64,000 nucleotides of DNA, taken from Pseudokineococcus lusitanus (lineage in GTDB: Bacteria > Actinomycetota > Actinomycetes > Actinomycetales > Quadrisphaeraceae). The position numbers and the translations under genes are program-made. Of the stretch, positions 51,827 through 60,731 are shown piece after piece. The first letter of the stretch is position 1; each line of letters opens with the position of its first letter. Location of the stretch: the NCBI RefSeq assembly GCF_003751265.1, contig NZ_RJKN01000006.1:124001-188000 (forward strand), given 5' to 3'. The notes under the pieces were generated by a model that was given only the letters and a program-made list of their open reading frames with translations, did not search any database and had not been told where the DNA came from.

Positions 51827-52819
51827 GTGGTGAGCCGGGTGCGAGGACGCGCGGGCAAGGTGGTGGCGGTCGCGCTGCTGGTGCCGCTGGTGGCGGCGGC
51901 GGCGTGGGACGCCCGCCGGACGGGGACGCTCTCGGGCGCCCGGACGGGGCTGACGATCATCGCCCCGGCGTCGCCGGGCGGCGGCTGGGACACCAACGCG
52001 CGCCAGCTGCAGGCGGCGATGCGCGAGGCCGGGGTGGTGACGAACCCGCAGGTCGTCAACGTGCCCGGCGCCGCGGGCACCATCGCGCTGTCGCAGCTGG
52101 CCGAGATGGAGAGCCAGGGCGACGTCCTCATGGTCACCGGCACCGTCATGGTCGGCGGCGTCGAGATCAACGACAGCGAGAACGGCTTCGAGGACGTCAC
52201 GCCCATCGCCCGGACGACCGACGACTACGAGGTCATCGTCGTGCCGGCGGACTCCCCGCTGGAGTCGGTGGACGACCTCGTCGCCGCCTGGCAGTCCGAC
52301 CCGCGCGGCGTCGCCGTCGGCGGCGGCTCCCTCGGCGGCACCGACCAGCTGCTGGCCATCCAGCTCGCGCTCGCCGTCGGCGTCGAGGCGACGGACGTCA
52401 ACTACATCGCCTACTCCGGCGGCGGCGAGGCCGTCCAGGCCCTGCTGTCGGGGGCCAGCGACATCGGCATCAGCGGCTACAACGAGTTCGCCGACCAGAT
52501 CGAGGCGGGCACCATGCGCGCCCTCGCCGTCTCGGCGCCGGAGCCCCAGCCCGAGATCGGCATCCCGACGCTCTACGAGCTCGGCTACGACGTCCACCAG
52601 CCCAACTGGCGCGGCCTGCTGGCCCCGCCCGGGCTCAGCGAGGAGCAGGTGGCCGAGCTCGACGCCATCGTCGCGGAGACCCTCGCGACGCCGGAGTGGC
52701 AGGCGACCCTCGAGCGGAACCGCTGGATCGACGCCGAGCTCTTCGACGCCGAGTTCGCCGCCTTCGTCGACGAGGAGGTCGCCCGCGTGCGGCAGATCTT
52801 CGACGAGGCCGGCCTGTGA
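51827..52819 (+). CDS. tctC: Tripartite tricarboxylate transporter binding protein (TctC)
   Basis: A 330-residue periplasmic-type solute receptor. An N-terminal hydrophobic segment (about 10-28) without a lipobox Cys acts as signal or anchor. The TctC/Bug fold shows IIAPASPGGGWDTNARQL, VNVPGAAGTIALSQLAEM, GGGSLGGTDQLLAIQLA and RALAVSAPEPQPEIGIPTLYELGYDV. It captures tricarboxylates or other carboxylates for the TctAB permease. GTG start (51827 or 51830) after GGAGCAGG; its stop overlaps the tctB start by four bases. Confidence 0.9.
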   Translation: MVSRVRGRAGKVVAVALLVPLVAAAAWDARRTGTLSGARTGLTIIAPASPGGGWDTNARQLQAAMREAGVVTNPQVVNVPGAAGTIALSQLAEMESQGDVLMVTGTVMVGGVEINDSENGFEDVTPIARTTDDYEVIVVPADSPLESVDDLVAAWQSDPRGVAVGGGSLGGTDQLLAIQLALAVGVEATDVNYIAYSGGGEAVQALLSGASDIGISGYNEFADQIEAGTMRALAVSAPEPQPEIGIPTLYELGYDVHQPNWRGLLAPPGLSEEQVAELDAIVAETLATPEWQATLERNRWIDAELFDAEFAAFVDEEVARVRQIFDEAGL

Positions 52820-53442
52820 GCGCCCCCGCGGGCGGGCCCGGCGGGCAGCCGACCCCCGTCGACGCGCCGGCGCCCGACACCGCGCTCGTCTCGCCGTCGG
52901 ACGTGCCGCCCGCGACGACGACCGACGGCCCGCCGCCCCGGCCCGCCCCGGCCCCGGCGCCCGGCTCCTTCGCCGTCGTGGCCGTCGTCGTCGCCGTGGC
53001 GGCCTACCTCACCTACGGCTACCTCACGATGCCCGTGAGCGAGGGGAGCGAGGGTCCTGGCCCGCGGTTCTTCCCCGGGATCGTGCTGGTCGTCGCGTGG
53101 GGCGTCGCCGTCGGTCTCGCGGTCGACGCCGTCCGCGCCCGTCGTCGCGCCCGCTCCGGGGCGGACCGGGGCGAGGACGAGCACCCCGACGGACCCGCAC
53201 CGACGGACTGGCGCGCCGTCGGCACCGTCACGGCCGTCTTCGCCGTCTTCGTCGTCGCGCTCGTGCCGCTCGGCTGGCTGCTGTCCGGCGCCTTCCTCTT
53301 CTGGGGCGTCGCCCAGGCGCTCGGCAGCCGGCGCCGGCTCTTCGACGCCGGCGTCGGGCTCGCCATCTCGTCCGTCGTCCAGCTCGTCTTCGGCGCCGTG
53401 CTGGGCCTCGGCCTGCCGGCCGGTCTCCTCGGGGTGGGCTGA
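52816..53442 (+). CDS. tctB: Tripartite tricarboxylate transporter small subunit (TctB)
   Basis: A 208-residue protein: 50 residues of Pro/Ala-rich cytoplasmic leader, then four hydrophobic helices with GPGPRFFPGIVLVVAWGVAVGLAVD, the TctB signature. It stabilises the large permease TctA. GTG start overlaps tctC and its stop lies one base before tctA. The long disordered N-terminus is unusual compared with the roughly 150-residue typical subunit. Confidence 0.87.
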   Translation: MSAPAGGPGGQPTPVDAPAPDTALVSPSDVPPATTTDGPPPRPAPAPAPGSFAVVAVVVAVAAYLTYGYLTMPVSEGSEGPGPRFFPGIVLVVAWGVAVGLAVDAVRARRRARSGADRGEDEHPDGPAPTDWRAVGTVTAVFAVFVVALVPLGWLLSGAFLFWGVAQALGSRRRLFDAGVGLAISSVVQLVFGAVLGLGLPAGLLGVG

Positions 53443-53443
53443 C

Positions 53444-54949
53444 GTGGAGGCGCTCGCAGACCTCGCCGGTGGGTTCTCCACCGCGCTCTCGCCCATCAAC
53501 CTCGTCTGGGTCGTCGTCGGCGCCCTGCTCGGCACCGCGGTCGGCGTCCTGCCGGGCCTCGGCTCGGCCATGGCCGTCGCCCTGCTCCTGCCGGTGACGT
53601 TCGCGCTCGACCCCACGGGCGCGCTCATCATGTTCGCCGGCATCTACTACGGCGGGCTGTTCGGCGACTCGACGACCGGCATCCTCCTCAACACGCCGGG
53701 CAACTCCTCGGCCATCGCCTCGACGTTCGAGGGGCACCGCATGGCGCTGGCGGGACGGGCGCCGCAGGCGCTCGCGACGTCGGCCATCGGCGCCTTCACC
53801 GGTGGGCTCGTCGCCACCTCCGTCGTCGCGCTCGGTGCCCCGCTCTTCGCCAGCCTCGCGTCGGCCTTCGGGCCGGAGGAGTTCTTCGCGCTCACGGCCT
53901 TCGCCTTCGTCGCGACCTCCTTCGTCGTCGCCGACTCGGCCCTCAAGGGCCTCGCCGCCCTCGTCATCGGGTTCGCGGTCGGCGTCGTCGGCATCGACTC
54001 CCAGACCGGCACGGTGCGCTACACGCTCGGCCTGCCGCAGCTCTTCGACGGCATCGGCATCGTCGTCATCACCGTCGGCCTGCTGGCCCTCGGCGAGGTG
54101 CTCTACATCGCCTCGCGCGGACGCTGGCAGAGCGGCGACAAGCTCGTGCGGGTGACCGGTCGGCCCTACCTCTCGCGGGCGGAGGTCAAGGAGGCGGCCC
54201 CGGCGTGGCTGCGCGGCACCGCCTTCGGCGTCCCCTTCGGCGTCATCCCCGTCGGCGGGTCCGAGGTGCCGACCTTCCTCGCCTACGGCACCGAGCGGCG
54301 CCTCGACGCCCGCCGGGCCGACCCGCAGTTCGGCAAGGGCGCCATCCGCGGCCTCGCCGCGCCGGAAGCGGCGGGCAACGCCACCGCCGGCACGGCGATG
54401 GGCGCCCTGCTCGCCATCGGGCTGCCGACGTCGGCCACCGCCGCCGTCATGCTCACCGCACTGCAGCAGTTCGGCTTCCAGACCGGACCGCTGCTCTTCA
54501 GCCGCTCCGGCGACCTGGTGTGGGCCCTCATCGCGAGCCTGTTCATCGGGCTCTTCGTCCTGCTCATCATCAACCTGCCCTTCGCGCCCGTATGGGCCAA
54601 GCTGCTGCTCATCCCGCGGCCGTACCTCTACGCCGGCATCAGCGTCTTTGCCGGCCTCGGCATCTACGCCGCCTCCGGGTCCGTCTTCGACCTCGGGCTG
54701 CTCCTCGGGCTCGGGCTGCTCGGCTTCCTCATGCGGCGCCACGACATCCCGTTGGCGCCCGTCCTCATCGCCGTGATCCTCGGCCCGTTGGCCGAGGTGA
54801 ACCTCCGCAACAGCCTCGCCATCAGCCAGGGCGACCTGACGGTGCTCTTCTCGAGCGGGACGACACGTGTCATCTACGGGCTGCTGCTCGTGGCGGTCGT
54901 CGTGGCTGTCGTGAACAAGGTGCGCGCGCGGGGCAGCGCGGACGTCTGA
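53444..54949 (+). CDS. tctA: Tripartite tricarboxylate transporter large permease (TctA)
   Basis: A 501-residue, about 12-helix secondary transporter. Family motifs: GVLPGLGSAMAVALLLPVTFAL, GIYYGGLFGDSTTGILLNTPG, GVIPVGGSEVPTFLAYGTE and AAPEAAGNATAGTAMGALLAIGLPTSATAAVML. It moves the carboxylate delivered by TctC using an ion gradient. GTG start two bases after tctB. The operon has no linked regulator (no two-component tctDE), unlike the Salmonella system. A strong hairpin follows. Confidence 0.92.
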   Translation: MEALADLAGGFSTALSPINLVWVVVGALLGTAVGVLPGLGSAMAVALLLPVTFALDPTGALIMFAGIYYGGLFGDSTTGILLNTPGNSSAIASTFEGHRMALAGRAPQALATSAIGAFTGGLVATSVVALGAPLFASLASAFGPEEFFALTAFAFVATSFVVADSALKGLAALVIGFAVGVVGIDSQTGTVRYTLGLPQLFDGIGIVVITVGLLALGEVLYIASRGRWQSGDKLVRVTGRPYLSRAEVKEAAPAWLRGTAFGVPFGVIPVGGSEVPTFLAYGTERRLDARRADPQFGKGAIRGLAAPEAAGNATAGTAMGALLAIGLPTSATAAVMLTALQQFGFQTGPLLFSRSGDLVWALIASLFIGLFVLLIINLPFAPVWAKLLLIPRPYLYAGISVFAGLGIYAASGSVFDLGLLLGLGLLGFLMRRHDIPLAPVLIAVILGPLAEVNLRNSLAISQGDLTVLFSSGTTRVIYGLLLVAVVVAVVNKVRARGSADV

Positions 54950-54959
54950 GCCGTCCGAC

Positions 54960-54996
54960 GGCGGACCGGTCACCCGGACGGGGTGACCGGTCCGCC
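54960..54996 (+). terminator. Terminator hairpin after tctCBA
   Basis: Perfect 16-bp stem (54960-54975 with 54981-54996), loop GGACG, ten bases past the tctA stop. Confidence 0.75.
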
Positions 54997-55031
54997 GGAC
55001 ACGGGCCCCGACCGCACGCCAGGGTGGCGGG

Positions 55032-55526
55032 GTGACGACGGACGACGCCGTGGCGGACGAGACGACCTCACGGGAGGGACGACGTCGCGCGACCGTCGGC
55101 GTCGTCCTCCTCGCCGCCGCGTTGGCGGGAGCGGCCCTCACGGGCGCGGGCGTCTCGTGGGCGCAGCAGGCCGACCTCCGCGACCTGCCGTCCCTCGAGC
55201 GGGTCGACGCCGTCGTCGTCGGCGAGGACTACCGCCGCCGCATGGCCGACCTCGTCGAGGTCCGATACCCCGTCGACGGTTCCGACGTCACGGCGTCCAT
55301 CCCGACCGGGGAGGACTTCGACGAGGGCGACTCGGTCGAGGTCGCCTTCGTCGCCGACGACCCGAGCCGCGCCCGACTCGTCGACGGGTGGGCCCCGCCC
55401 TGGCACCAGTGGCTGTTCTACGCCGCCCTGTCGCCGGCCGTGCTGCTCCTCGTCCTCGTCCGCCGGTCCGTCATGGGAGGCGCGCGCCGCGCCGGCCAGT
55501 CGCTCCGCCGCCGCCGACGCGCCTGA
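55032..55526 (+). CDS. DUF3592-like membrane protein
   Basis: A 164-residue protein with a cytoplasmic Arg-rich start, a first helix (about 21-40), an exported beta-rich loop (45-120, containing VVVGEDYRRRMADLVEVRYPVDGSDV and EDFDEGDSVEVAFVADDP), and a second helix (about 127-145) ending in an Arg-rich tail. The loop resembles the DUF3592 fold. Function unknown. GTG start. It follows the tct terminator and precedes two small unknown genes. Confidence 0.65.
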   Translation: MTTDDAVADETTSREGRRRATVGVVLLAAALAGAALTGAGVSWAQQADLRDLPSLERVDAVVVGEDYRRRMADLVEVRYPVDGSDVTASIPTGEDFDEGDSVEVAFVADDPSRARLVDGWAPPWHQWLFYAALSPAVLLLVLVRRSVMGGARRAGQSLRRRRRA

Positions 55527-55559
55527 CCCGTCGCGCCGGCCCCGGACTACCGTGCCGAC

Positions 55560-55895
55560 GTGAGCCCCACCGTCGAGCACGCCCCCGCCGACACCCCTCC
55601 CGACACCGGCCCCGGCACCGGCCCTGGCACCGGCCCTGGCACCGCCGCCCCCGCGAGCACCCCGGACCCCCGCACCGACGCCGGCCGCACCCTCGCCGGC
55701 GTGGCCGCCGAGCGGGACGCCCGCCGCGCGGCCCTCGACGTCGCCGAGAACGACTACGCCGCCGCCCACGCCGCCGCGCTGGAGGCCGGCTGGACCGCCG
55801 CCGAGCTGACGAAGGTCGGCCTCGGGCAGCCGGACGCCCGCGCCGTCCGCCGCCTCCGCCGCCGGGCCGACGCCGCCGCGGGGGGTGCCGCGTGA
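55560..55895 (+). CDS. Small unknown protein with GTGP repeats
   Basis: A 111-residue protein I do not recognise. Residues 15-28 are GTGP-type repeats encoded by a 12-bp tandem repeat (about 55606-55641). The rest is a helix-rich domain with AAERDARRAALDVAENDYAAAHAAALEAGWTAAELTKVGLGQ, probably coiled-coil then a helix-turn-helix-like turn (WTAAELTKVGL). GTG start; the stop overlaps the next gene by four bases, so they are expressed together. A DNA-binding or scaffolding role is only a guess. Confidence 0.55.
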   Translation: MSPTVEHAPADTPPDTGPGTGPGTGPGTAAPASTPDPRTDAGRTLAGVAAERDARRAALDVAENDYAAAHAAALEAGWTAAELTKVGLGQPDARAVRRLRRRADAAAGGAA

Positions 55896-56503
55896 GCGTC
55901 GACGCCCCCGCGCCCGGCACGTACCGGGTCGCCGACCGCTCCGCCGTCGCCTTCCCCGACGCCCTCGACGCGTGGACGTCCGCCGCCGTCGCCGTCCTCA
56001 CGGCCCGTGCCCGCGTCTACGGGACGACGGTCCCCTACGGCGAGCTGGCGCGGGCGCTCTTCGCCCGCTCGGGCATCGCGACGCGCACGCTGCTGCACCA
56101 GTGGATCGGGGACGTCCTCGGGCGCGTGGCCGACGTCTGCGCCGACCCCGCGAACGACCACCCGCCGCTCACCGCGCTCGTCGTCCGCGAGGCCGACGGC
56201 GCCGTCGGGGCGGGCTACGCCGACGCCGTCGAGCGGCACACCGGCACCCGCCCGGCGGACGTCGAGCAGCACGCCGCCGAGGCCCGCCTGGCGTGCTACC
56301 GCGCGCTGGCCCGCGACCTGCCGGCCGACGGCGGCACCGCCGTCCGCACCGGCCGGGTGGCGGGCGCGGCGACGACGCGGCAGCGCGCCCCCCGCGCCAC
56401 GGCGGCCCCCAAGGCCGCGGCGCCCGTGCCGCCGCCCCCGCCCCGCTGCCCGACGTGCCACATGGAGCTGCCCCGCAGCGGCCAGTGCGACATGTGCGAC
56501 TGA
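55892..56503 (+). CDS. Unknown protein with C-terminal zinc ribbon
   Basis: A 203-residue protein of unknown function. The N-terminal domain (about 12-135) includes ARVYGTTVPYGELARALFARSG, LLHQWIGDVLGRVADVCADP and PLTALVVREADGAVGAGYADAV; it looks globular, alpha/beta. A basic Ala/Pro linker (about 148-178) leads to CPTCHMELPRSGQCDMC, a four-Cys zinc ribbon at the very end. GTG start overlaps the stop of the GTGP-repeat gene, so the two form a unit. Zinc ribbons often bind nucleic acid or proteins; nothing more can be said. Confidence 0.6.
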   Translation: MSVDAPAPGTYRVADRSAVAFPDALDAWTSAAVAVLTARARVYGTTVPYGELARALFARSGIATRTLLHQWIGDVLGRVADVCADPANDHPPLTALVVREADGAVGAGYADAVERHTGTRPADVEQHAAEARLACYRALARDLPADGGTAVRTGRVAGAATTRQRAPRATAAPKAAAPVPPPPPRCPTCHMELPRSGQCDMCD

Positions 56504-56627
56504 CCCACCCCGCCGACGAGGCCGCTCCCGCCGGCCCGGTCGCCGCCCGGGTTCCCCGGCGCGGCGGCCCGGCAGGTGCGACGCTGCCGACGTGCGGACG
56601 ACGGCGTCCGCGCGGAGGGGAGCCACC

Positions 56628-56912
56628 GTGCACGTGCTGGCCGAGGTCCGGATCGGTGACCTGGAGCAGTTCCTCGACGTCTTCGCGGACGAGGGCCTGG
56701 GGGTCCGCAAGGGCCACGGGTGCCGCGGCACCCAGGTCTTCACGCCCGCCGACGAGGACGGTCGGGTTGTCGTCCTCCTCGACTTCCCCGACCACGCCGC
56801 CTTCGAGGCCTTCCGGACCGACCCGGACGCCCCGCCGGTGATGCGCCGGGGCGGCGCCCAGGGGCCGCCGACCTTCACGGTGCTCGAGCGGGTCGGCGTC
56901 TTCCCGCACTGA
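56628..56912 (+). CDS. Small dimeric alpha/beta-barrel (ABM-like) protein
   Basis: A 94-residue protein of the ferredoxin-like dimeric alpha/beta barrel type, similar to antibiotic biosynthesis monooxygenase (ABM) or Dabb-fold proteins: VHVLAEVRIGDLEQFLDVF, then TQVFTPADEDGRVVVLLDFPDHAAFEAFRTDPD. Catalytic residues of true monooxygenases are not evident. GTG at 56628 follows GAGGGGAG. It is probably monocistronic or co-transcribed with the next small membrane protein. Confidence 0.65.
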   Translation: MHVLAEVRIGDLEQFLDVFADEGLGVRKGHGCRGTQVFTPADEDGRVVVLLDFPDHAAFEAFRTDPDAPPVMRRGGAQGPPTFTVLERVGVFPH

Positions 56913-57013
56913 GGGGTCGCCGGGCGGTCCCGCGGGCGTCCGGGGCGGCGCCGCTACGGTGGCGCGCTCCCCGGCCGTCCGCGCCGGGGGCGCCGAGCCC
57001 GCGAGGAGACCCC

Positions 57014-57388
57014 GTGACCACGCTGACCCCCGTCGTCGGCGCCGCCCTGGTGGTGCTCGGCGTGCTCGGCTACGTCCTCACGGGGGCGGACAGCCTGACC
57101 GCGCTGATCCCTGCCGTCGTCGGGGTGCTGATGCTCGCCGCAGCCGCCGTCGCGCGGTCGCCCCGGCTGCACCGCCACGGCATCCACGCCGCCCTGCTCG
57201 TCGCGCTCCTGGGGCTCCTCGGCTCGTCGATGAACGTCGTGCGGCTGCCCGCCGTCCTCACCGGGACGGCGGAGCGGCCCGCGGCCGTCGTCGTCAGCAC
57301 CGTCATGGCGGTGCTGCTGCTCGTCTACCTCGTGGCCGGCGTCCGCTCCTTCGCGGCGGCGCGGCGCCGGCGGCGCGTCACCCCTTGA
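57014..57388 (+). CDS. Small four-helix membrane protein
   Basis: A 124-residue protein of four hydrophobic helices (about 5-22, 28-46, 58-76, 88-110) and an Arg-rich cytoplasmic tail. GTG follows GAGGAG. No recognised family. Its stop lies 11 bases inside the convergent permease gene, so the two coding regions overlap tail to tail and the transcripts must be antisense at their ends. Confidence 0.68.
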   Translation: MTTLTPVVGAALVVLGVLGYVLTGADSLTALIPAVVGVLMLAAAAVARSPRLHRHGIHAALLVALLGLLGSSMNVVRLPAVLTGTAERPAAVVVSTVMAVLLLVYLVAGVRSFAAARRRRRVTP

Positions 57389-58280
57389 CGCCGCCCCCGA
57401 GGGTGAAGGCGCCGCCGAGCCAGCGGGACACGACGAGGTAGAGCACGACGACGGGCAGCGTGTAGAGCAGCGAGTAGGCCGCCAGCTGCCCGTAGGCCGC
57501 GGCGCCGTACTGCCCGAAGAACTGGTAGATCGTCACGGCCGCCGGGAGCTTGTCCTCGCTGAGCAGGAGGACGAACGGCACGAAGAAGTTCCCCCACGCC
57601 GTGATGAAGGTGAAGATCCCCACGACGAGCATGCCGGGCAGCATGAGCGGCGCGACGACGGAGCGCAGCGACTGCATCGCCGAGGCCCCGTCCGTCCACG
57701 CCGCCTCCTCGAGCTCGACGGGCACGCCGTCCATGAAGGACTTCAGCAGCCACACGGCGATGGGCAGCGACGTCGCCGCGAGGAACAGCACCGTGCCGTA
57801 GCGGGTGTCGACGAGGTCGAGCCGCGCGAAGAGGCTGTAGACGGGGACCATGACCGCGGTGAGCGGCAGGCCCGTCGCGAAGAGCACGGTGTAGAGGAAC
57901 GGCCGCCCGTACCGGAGCTGGTAGCGCGAGAGCGGGTAGGCGGCGAGCGTCGCGACGACGACGGTGATCGCCGCCGCCGACAGGCACAGGACCAGCGAGT
58001 TGAGCAGCGGCCGGAGCGTCGTCTCCGGCGTGAGGACGGCCGCGAAGTTGTCGAGGCCCGGCTCGTCGGGCACGCGCAGCTGCAGCGTCGCGCCGGGGTC
58101 CACGGCCGCGAGGAGCAGCCAGAGCAGCGGGACGGCGAAGCAGACCGCCACGACGACGAGCACCGCCGTCACGAGGACGTCGGACGCGCGGCGGCGGGGC
58201 GAGGCGACGCTGGGGACGGGACGGCCGGCACGGCCGGCACCGCCGCCGGCCCTCGTGCGCGGGGCGGTGGGGGCGGCCAT
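57378..58280 (-). CDS. Sugar ABC transporter permease, MalG type (mannosidase operon)
   Basis: A 300-residue permease with six helices, EAA loop ELEEAAWTDGASAMQSLRSVVAPLMLPGM. The 35-residue leader is Arg/Gly/Pro-rich. The ATG overlaps the TGA of the MalF-type gene by one base. It is the last gene of the GH38 operon and its 3' end overlaps the convergent small membrane protein gene. No ATPase gene is present. Confidence 0.92.
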   Translation of the reverse strand: MAAPTAPRTRAGGGAGRAGRPVPSVASPRRRASDVLVTAVLVVVAVCFAVPLLWLLLAAVDPGATLQLRVPDEPGLDNFAAVLTPETTLRPLLNSLVLCLSAAAITVVVATLAAYPLSRYQLRYGRPFLYTVLFATGLPLTAVMVPVYSLFARLDLVDTRYGTVLFLAATSLPIAVWLLKSFMDGVPVELEEAAWTDGASAMQSLRSVVAPLMLPGMLVVGIFTFITAWGNFFVPFVLLLSEDKLPAAVTIYQFFGQYGAAAYGQLAAYSLLYTLPVVVLYLVVSRWLGGAFTLGGGVKG

Positions 58281-59224
58281 CAGATCTCCTCCTTGCCGAT
58301 GGCGCGGATGTAGCCGAGCGAGAAGACGGCGCCGATGGCCAGCAGCACGAGCGCGATGGCCGTGCCGTAGCCCAGGGCGGCGTACTGGAAGGCCTGCTCG
58401 TACATGAGGAGCGGGAGCGTCTCGCTCTTGTCGCCGGGCCCGCCGGCCGTCATGACGAAGATCAGCGTGAAGACCTGCAGCGTCTGCAGGGTGACGAGCA
58501 CGAGGTTCGTCCCGATGGCGCGGCGGATCATGGGGATCGTCACGTACCGCAGCCGTGTCCAGCCCGAGGCGCCGTCCACCTGCGCCTGCTCGTCGACGTC
58601 GGCCGGCACCTGGCTCAGCGCGGCGAGGTAGATGAGCATCGAGAAGGCCGTGCCGCGCCAGATGTTGGCGAGGACGACGGCGAGCACGGGCACCGTGAAG
58701 AGCCAGGACTGGCCGGGGAGCCCGAGGCCGCCGAGGGCCGTGTTGAGCGTGCCCTCGGGGTTGAGGAAGGCGTACCAGACGAAGGCCGCGACGATCTCCG
58801 GGACGACGTAGGCGGCCATGACCGGCAGCGTGACGAGGGAGCGCACGGCCGTCCCGCGGCCGCGGAGCATGAGGGCGAGCGCGAGCCCGAGCCCGTTCTG
58901 CCCGATGACCGCCGACCCGACGACGAAGACCACGGTGATGACGACGGCGTTCCACACCGCCGGGTCCTGCACGAGCGTCACGACGTTGTCGAGGCCGACG
59001 AAGGACGTGCCGCGGGCGGCCGAGCCCGTCAGCGAGGCGTCCGTGAAGGACAGCAGCACGCTCCACACGACCGGCCCGGCGAAGAAGACGCCCAGCAGGA
59101 CCACGGCGGGGGCCAGCGGCACGAGCCACCGGCTCGCCGGTCGCCTCCGGGGCGGCCGCGGGGCCGGGGCGTGGCCGGCGGTGGGGGCGGGGGGCGGGCC
59201 CCCGGCCCGCTCGACGACGCTCAC
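58280..59224 (-). CDS. Sugar ABC transporter permease, MalF type (mannosidase operon)
   Basis: A 314-residue permease with six helices and the EAA loop DVDEQAQVDGASGWTRLRYVTIPMIRRAI. A Pro/Arg-rich leader of about 32 residues precedes helix one. GTG start overlaps the binding-protein stop by four bases. It pairs with the MalG-type partner to import the ligand of this operon, probably an alpha-mannose-containing oligosaccharide. Confidence 0.92.
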   Translation of the reverse strand: MSVVERAGGPPPAPTAGHAPAPRPPRRRPASRWLVPLAPAVVLLGVFFAGPVVWSVLLSFTDASLTGSAARGTSFVGLDNVVTLVQDPAVWNAVVITVVFVVGSAVIGQNGLGLALALMLRGRGTAVRSLVTLPVMAAYVVPEIVAAFVWYAFLNPEGTLNTALGGLGLPGQSWLFTVPVLAVVLANIWRGTAFSMLIYLAALSQVPADVDEQAQVDGASGWTRLRYVTIPMIRRAIGTNLVLVTLQTLQVFTLIFVMTAGGPGDKSETLPLLMYEQAFQYAALGYGTAIALVLLAIGAVFSLGYIRAIGKEEI

Positions 59225-60639
59225 CGCGCCCGCTCCGCGGCGTCCTCGGTGGCGTCGGCCCCGACGATGTCGGTGACCGCCGCGTCGTAGTCGGCCGTGG
59301 CCTCCGCGGGCGTCCGCTCGCCCGTGATGACCGACTCGGCGACCGTGCTGATCTCGTTCGAGATGCGCGGGTACTCCTGGTAGGCGGGCCGGAAGCGGGT
59401 GACCTCGACGAGCTCCGTGAGCGCCGCCGTCCGCGGGTTCTGCTCGGCGTACCGGGGGTCGGCCGTGACGTCCGCCCGCACCGAGATCTGCTGCGCCGCG
59501 AGGTAGTACGCGAGCGAGCTCTCGCGGCCCGCCGCCTCCGCGACGAGCTCGAAGGCGAGGTCCGGGTCGGGTGCCGTCGCGCTGACGCCGAAGGCGAAGC
59601 CGCCGGACATGCTCACGGCCCCGGGGTCCTGGCCCTCCTGCGTCGGCATGGGCGCGACGTCGAGCACCTCCGTCCACTCCGGCCACTCCCCGGCGCCGCC
59701 CTCCTGCCAGTTCGTCACCTGCCACGAGCCGTCGAGGGCGATGGCCACGCGCTGCGCCGGGATGAGCTGCCCGGCCATCGCGTACTGCAGCTGCGGGTCC
59801 AGCGCGAGGTCGAGCGACGGGCCGAGCCCCTCGGCGTAGACGGTCGAGAGGAAGCCCATCGAGTCCTCGAAGCCCCTGCTGCCGGTGACCCAGCGGTCGG
59901 TCTCCTCGTCGTAGAGGACGTCGCCCGTCCCGGCGAGGAGCATCTGCACGCCCTGCATGGAGGTCACCTCGCCGACGGACGAGCCGCCGTAGACGTTGAG
60001 GGGGATGACGTCCCGCCCGTCGGGGGCGGTGAGGCCGGCGTCGCGGACGGCGCGCGCGGCGTCGAGGACCTCCTCCCACGTGGAGGGGCGCCACGGCGTC
60101 TCGACGCCCGCCTCCTCGAGGAGGTCGGTGTTGTGCCAGAGGCCGCGCGTGTCGGTGCCCATGGAGACGCCGTAGACGCGGCCGTCGCGCCCGGTCGTCG
60201 CCGCCTCGGAGCCCGCGAACTGGGGCCAGTCCTCCCACTGCGCGAGCCGGTCGTCGAGCGGGAGGAGAAAGCCGGCCTCGATGTCGGAGTTGATCTGGAA
60301 GGTGTCCTGGAGGACCACGTCCGGCGCGGTCCGCGGCGAGCCGCGCATGAGGTTGAGCTTGGTGAAGTAGTCGTTGCCGCCCGCGACGACGGGCGTCACC
60401 TGGAGGTCGACGCCCGGGTGGGACGCCTCGAAGCGCTCCTCGAGGTCGTCGAACCACAGCGGGACGTTCTCGCTGCCGCCGAACTGCTGGTAGGCCACGC
60501 GCAGCACCTGCGCGCGCTCGGCGTCCGACGGCCCGCCGCAGCCGGCGGCGACGAGCGTCACCGCCGCCCCGGCCCCGAGGAGGGCGGCCCGCCGCCGGCG
60601 ACCCCGTGGTCGGCGTCCCCCTGCTCCGCTGGTGCCCAT
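59221..60639 (-). CDS. Sugar ABC transporter substrate-binding lipoprotein (mannosidase operon)
   Basis: A 472-residue family 1 solute-binding lipoprotein: an Arg-rich n-region, lipobox ending VAAGC (Cys near 34), then the binding fold with VLRVAYQQFGGSENVPLWFDDLEERFEASHPGV, VVLQDTFQINSDIEAGFLLPLDDRL and MSMGTDTRGLWHNTDLLEEAGVE-like segments. The lid shows MSGGFAFGVSATAPDPD. ATG follows GGAGGAGG. It lies 92 bp after the alpha-mannosidase gene, so its ligand is probably a mannose-containing glycan. Confidence 0.9.
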   Translation of the reverse strand: MGTSGAGGRRPRGRRRRAALLGAGAAVTLVAAGCGGPSDAERAQVLRVAYQQFGGSENVPLWFDDLEERFEASHPGVDLQVTPVVAGGNDYFTKLNLMRGSPRTAPDVVLQDTFQINSDIEAGFLLPLDDRLAQWEDWPQFAGSEAATTGRDGRVYGVSMGTDTRGLWHNTDLLEEAGVETPWRPSTWEEVLDAARAVRDAGLTAPDGRDVIPLNVYGGSSVGEVTSMQGVQMLLAGTGDVLYDEETDRWVTGSRGFEDSMGFLSTVYAEGLGPSLDLALDPQLQYAMAGQLIPAQRVAIALDGSWQVTNWQEGGAGEWPEWTEVLDVAPMPTQEGQDPGAVSMSGGFAFGVSATAPDPDLAFELVAEAAGRESSLAYYLAAQQISVRADVTADPRYAEQNPRTAALTELVEVTRFRPAYQEYPRISNEISTVAESVITGERTPAEATADYDAAVTDIVGADATEDAAERAR

Positions 60640-60681
60640 CGGTGCCTCCTCCCGGTGGCGCCGTCGCCACCCGTCGGCCCT

Positions 60682-60697
60682 GCCCCGGCGCCGGGGC
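60682..60697. promoter_or_regulatory. 16-bp palindrome between mannosidase and binding-protein genes
   Basis: GCCCCGGCGCCGGGGC is a perfect palindrome in the 92-bp gap after the GH38 stop. It may be a partial terminator or processing hairpin that adjusts binding-protein expression relative to the mannosidase, or a chance G+C palindrome. Confidence 0.35.
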
Positions 60698-60731
60698 GGT
60701 CCCGGCGCCGTCGTGCGTCCGTGCCGCCGCG

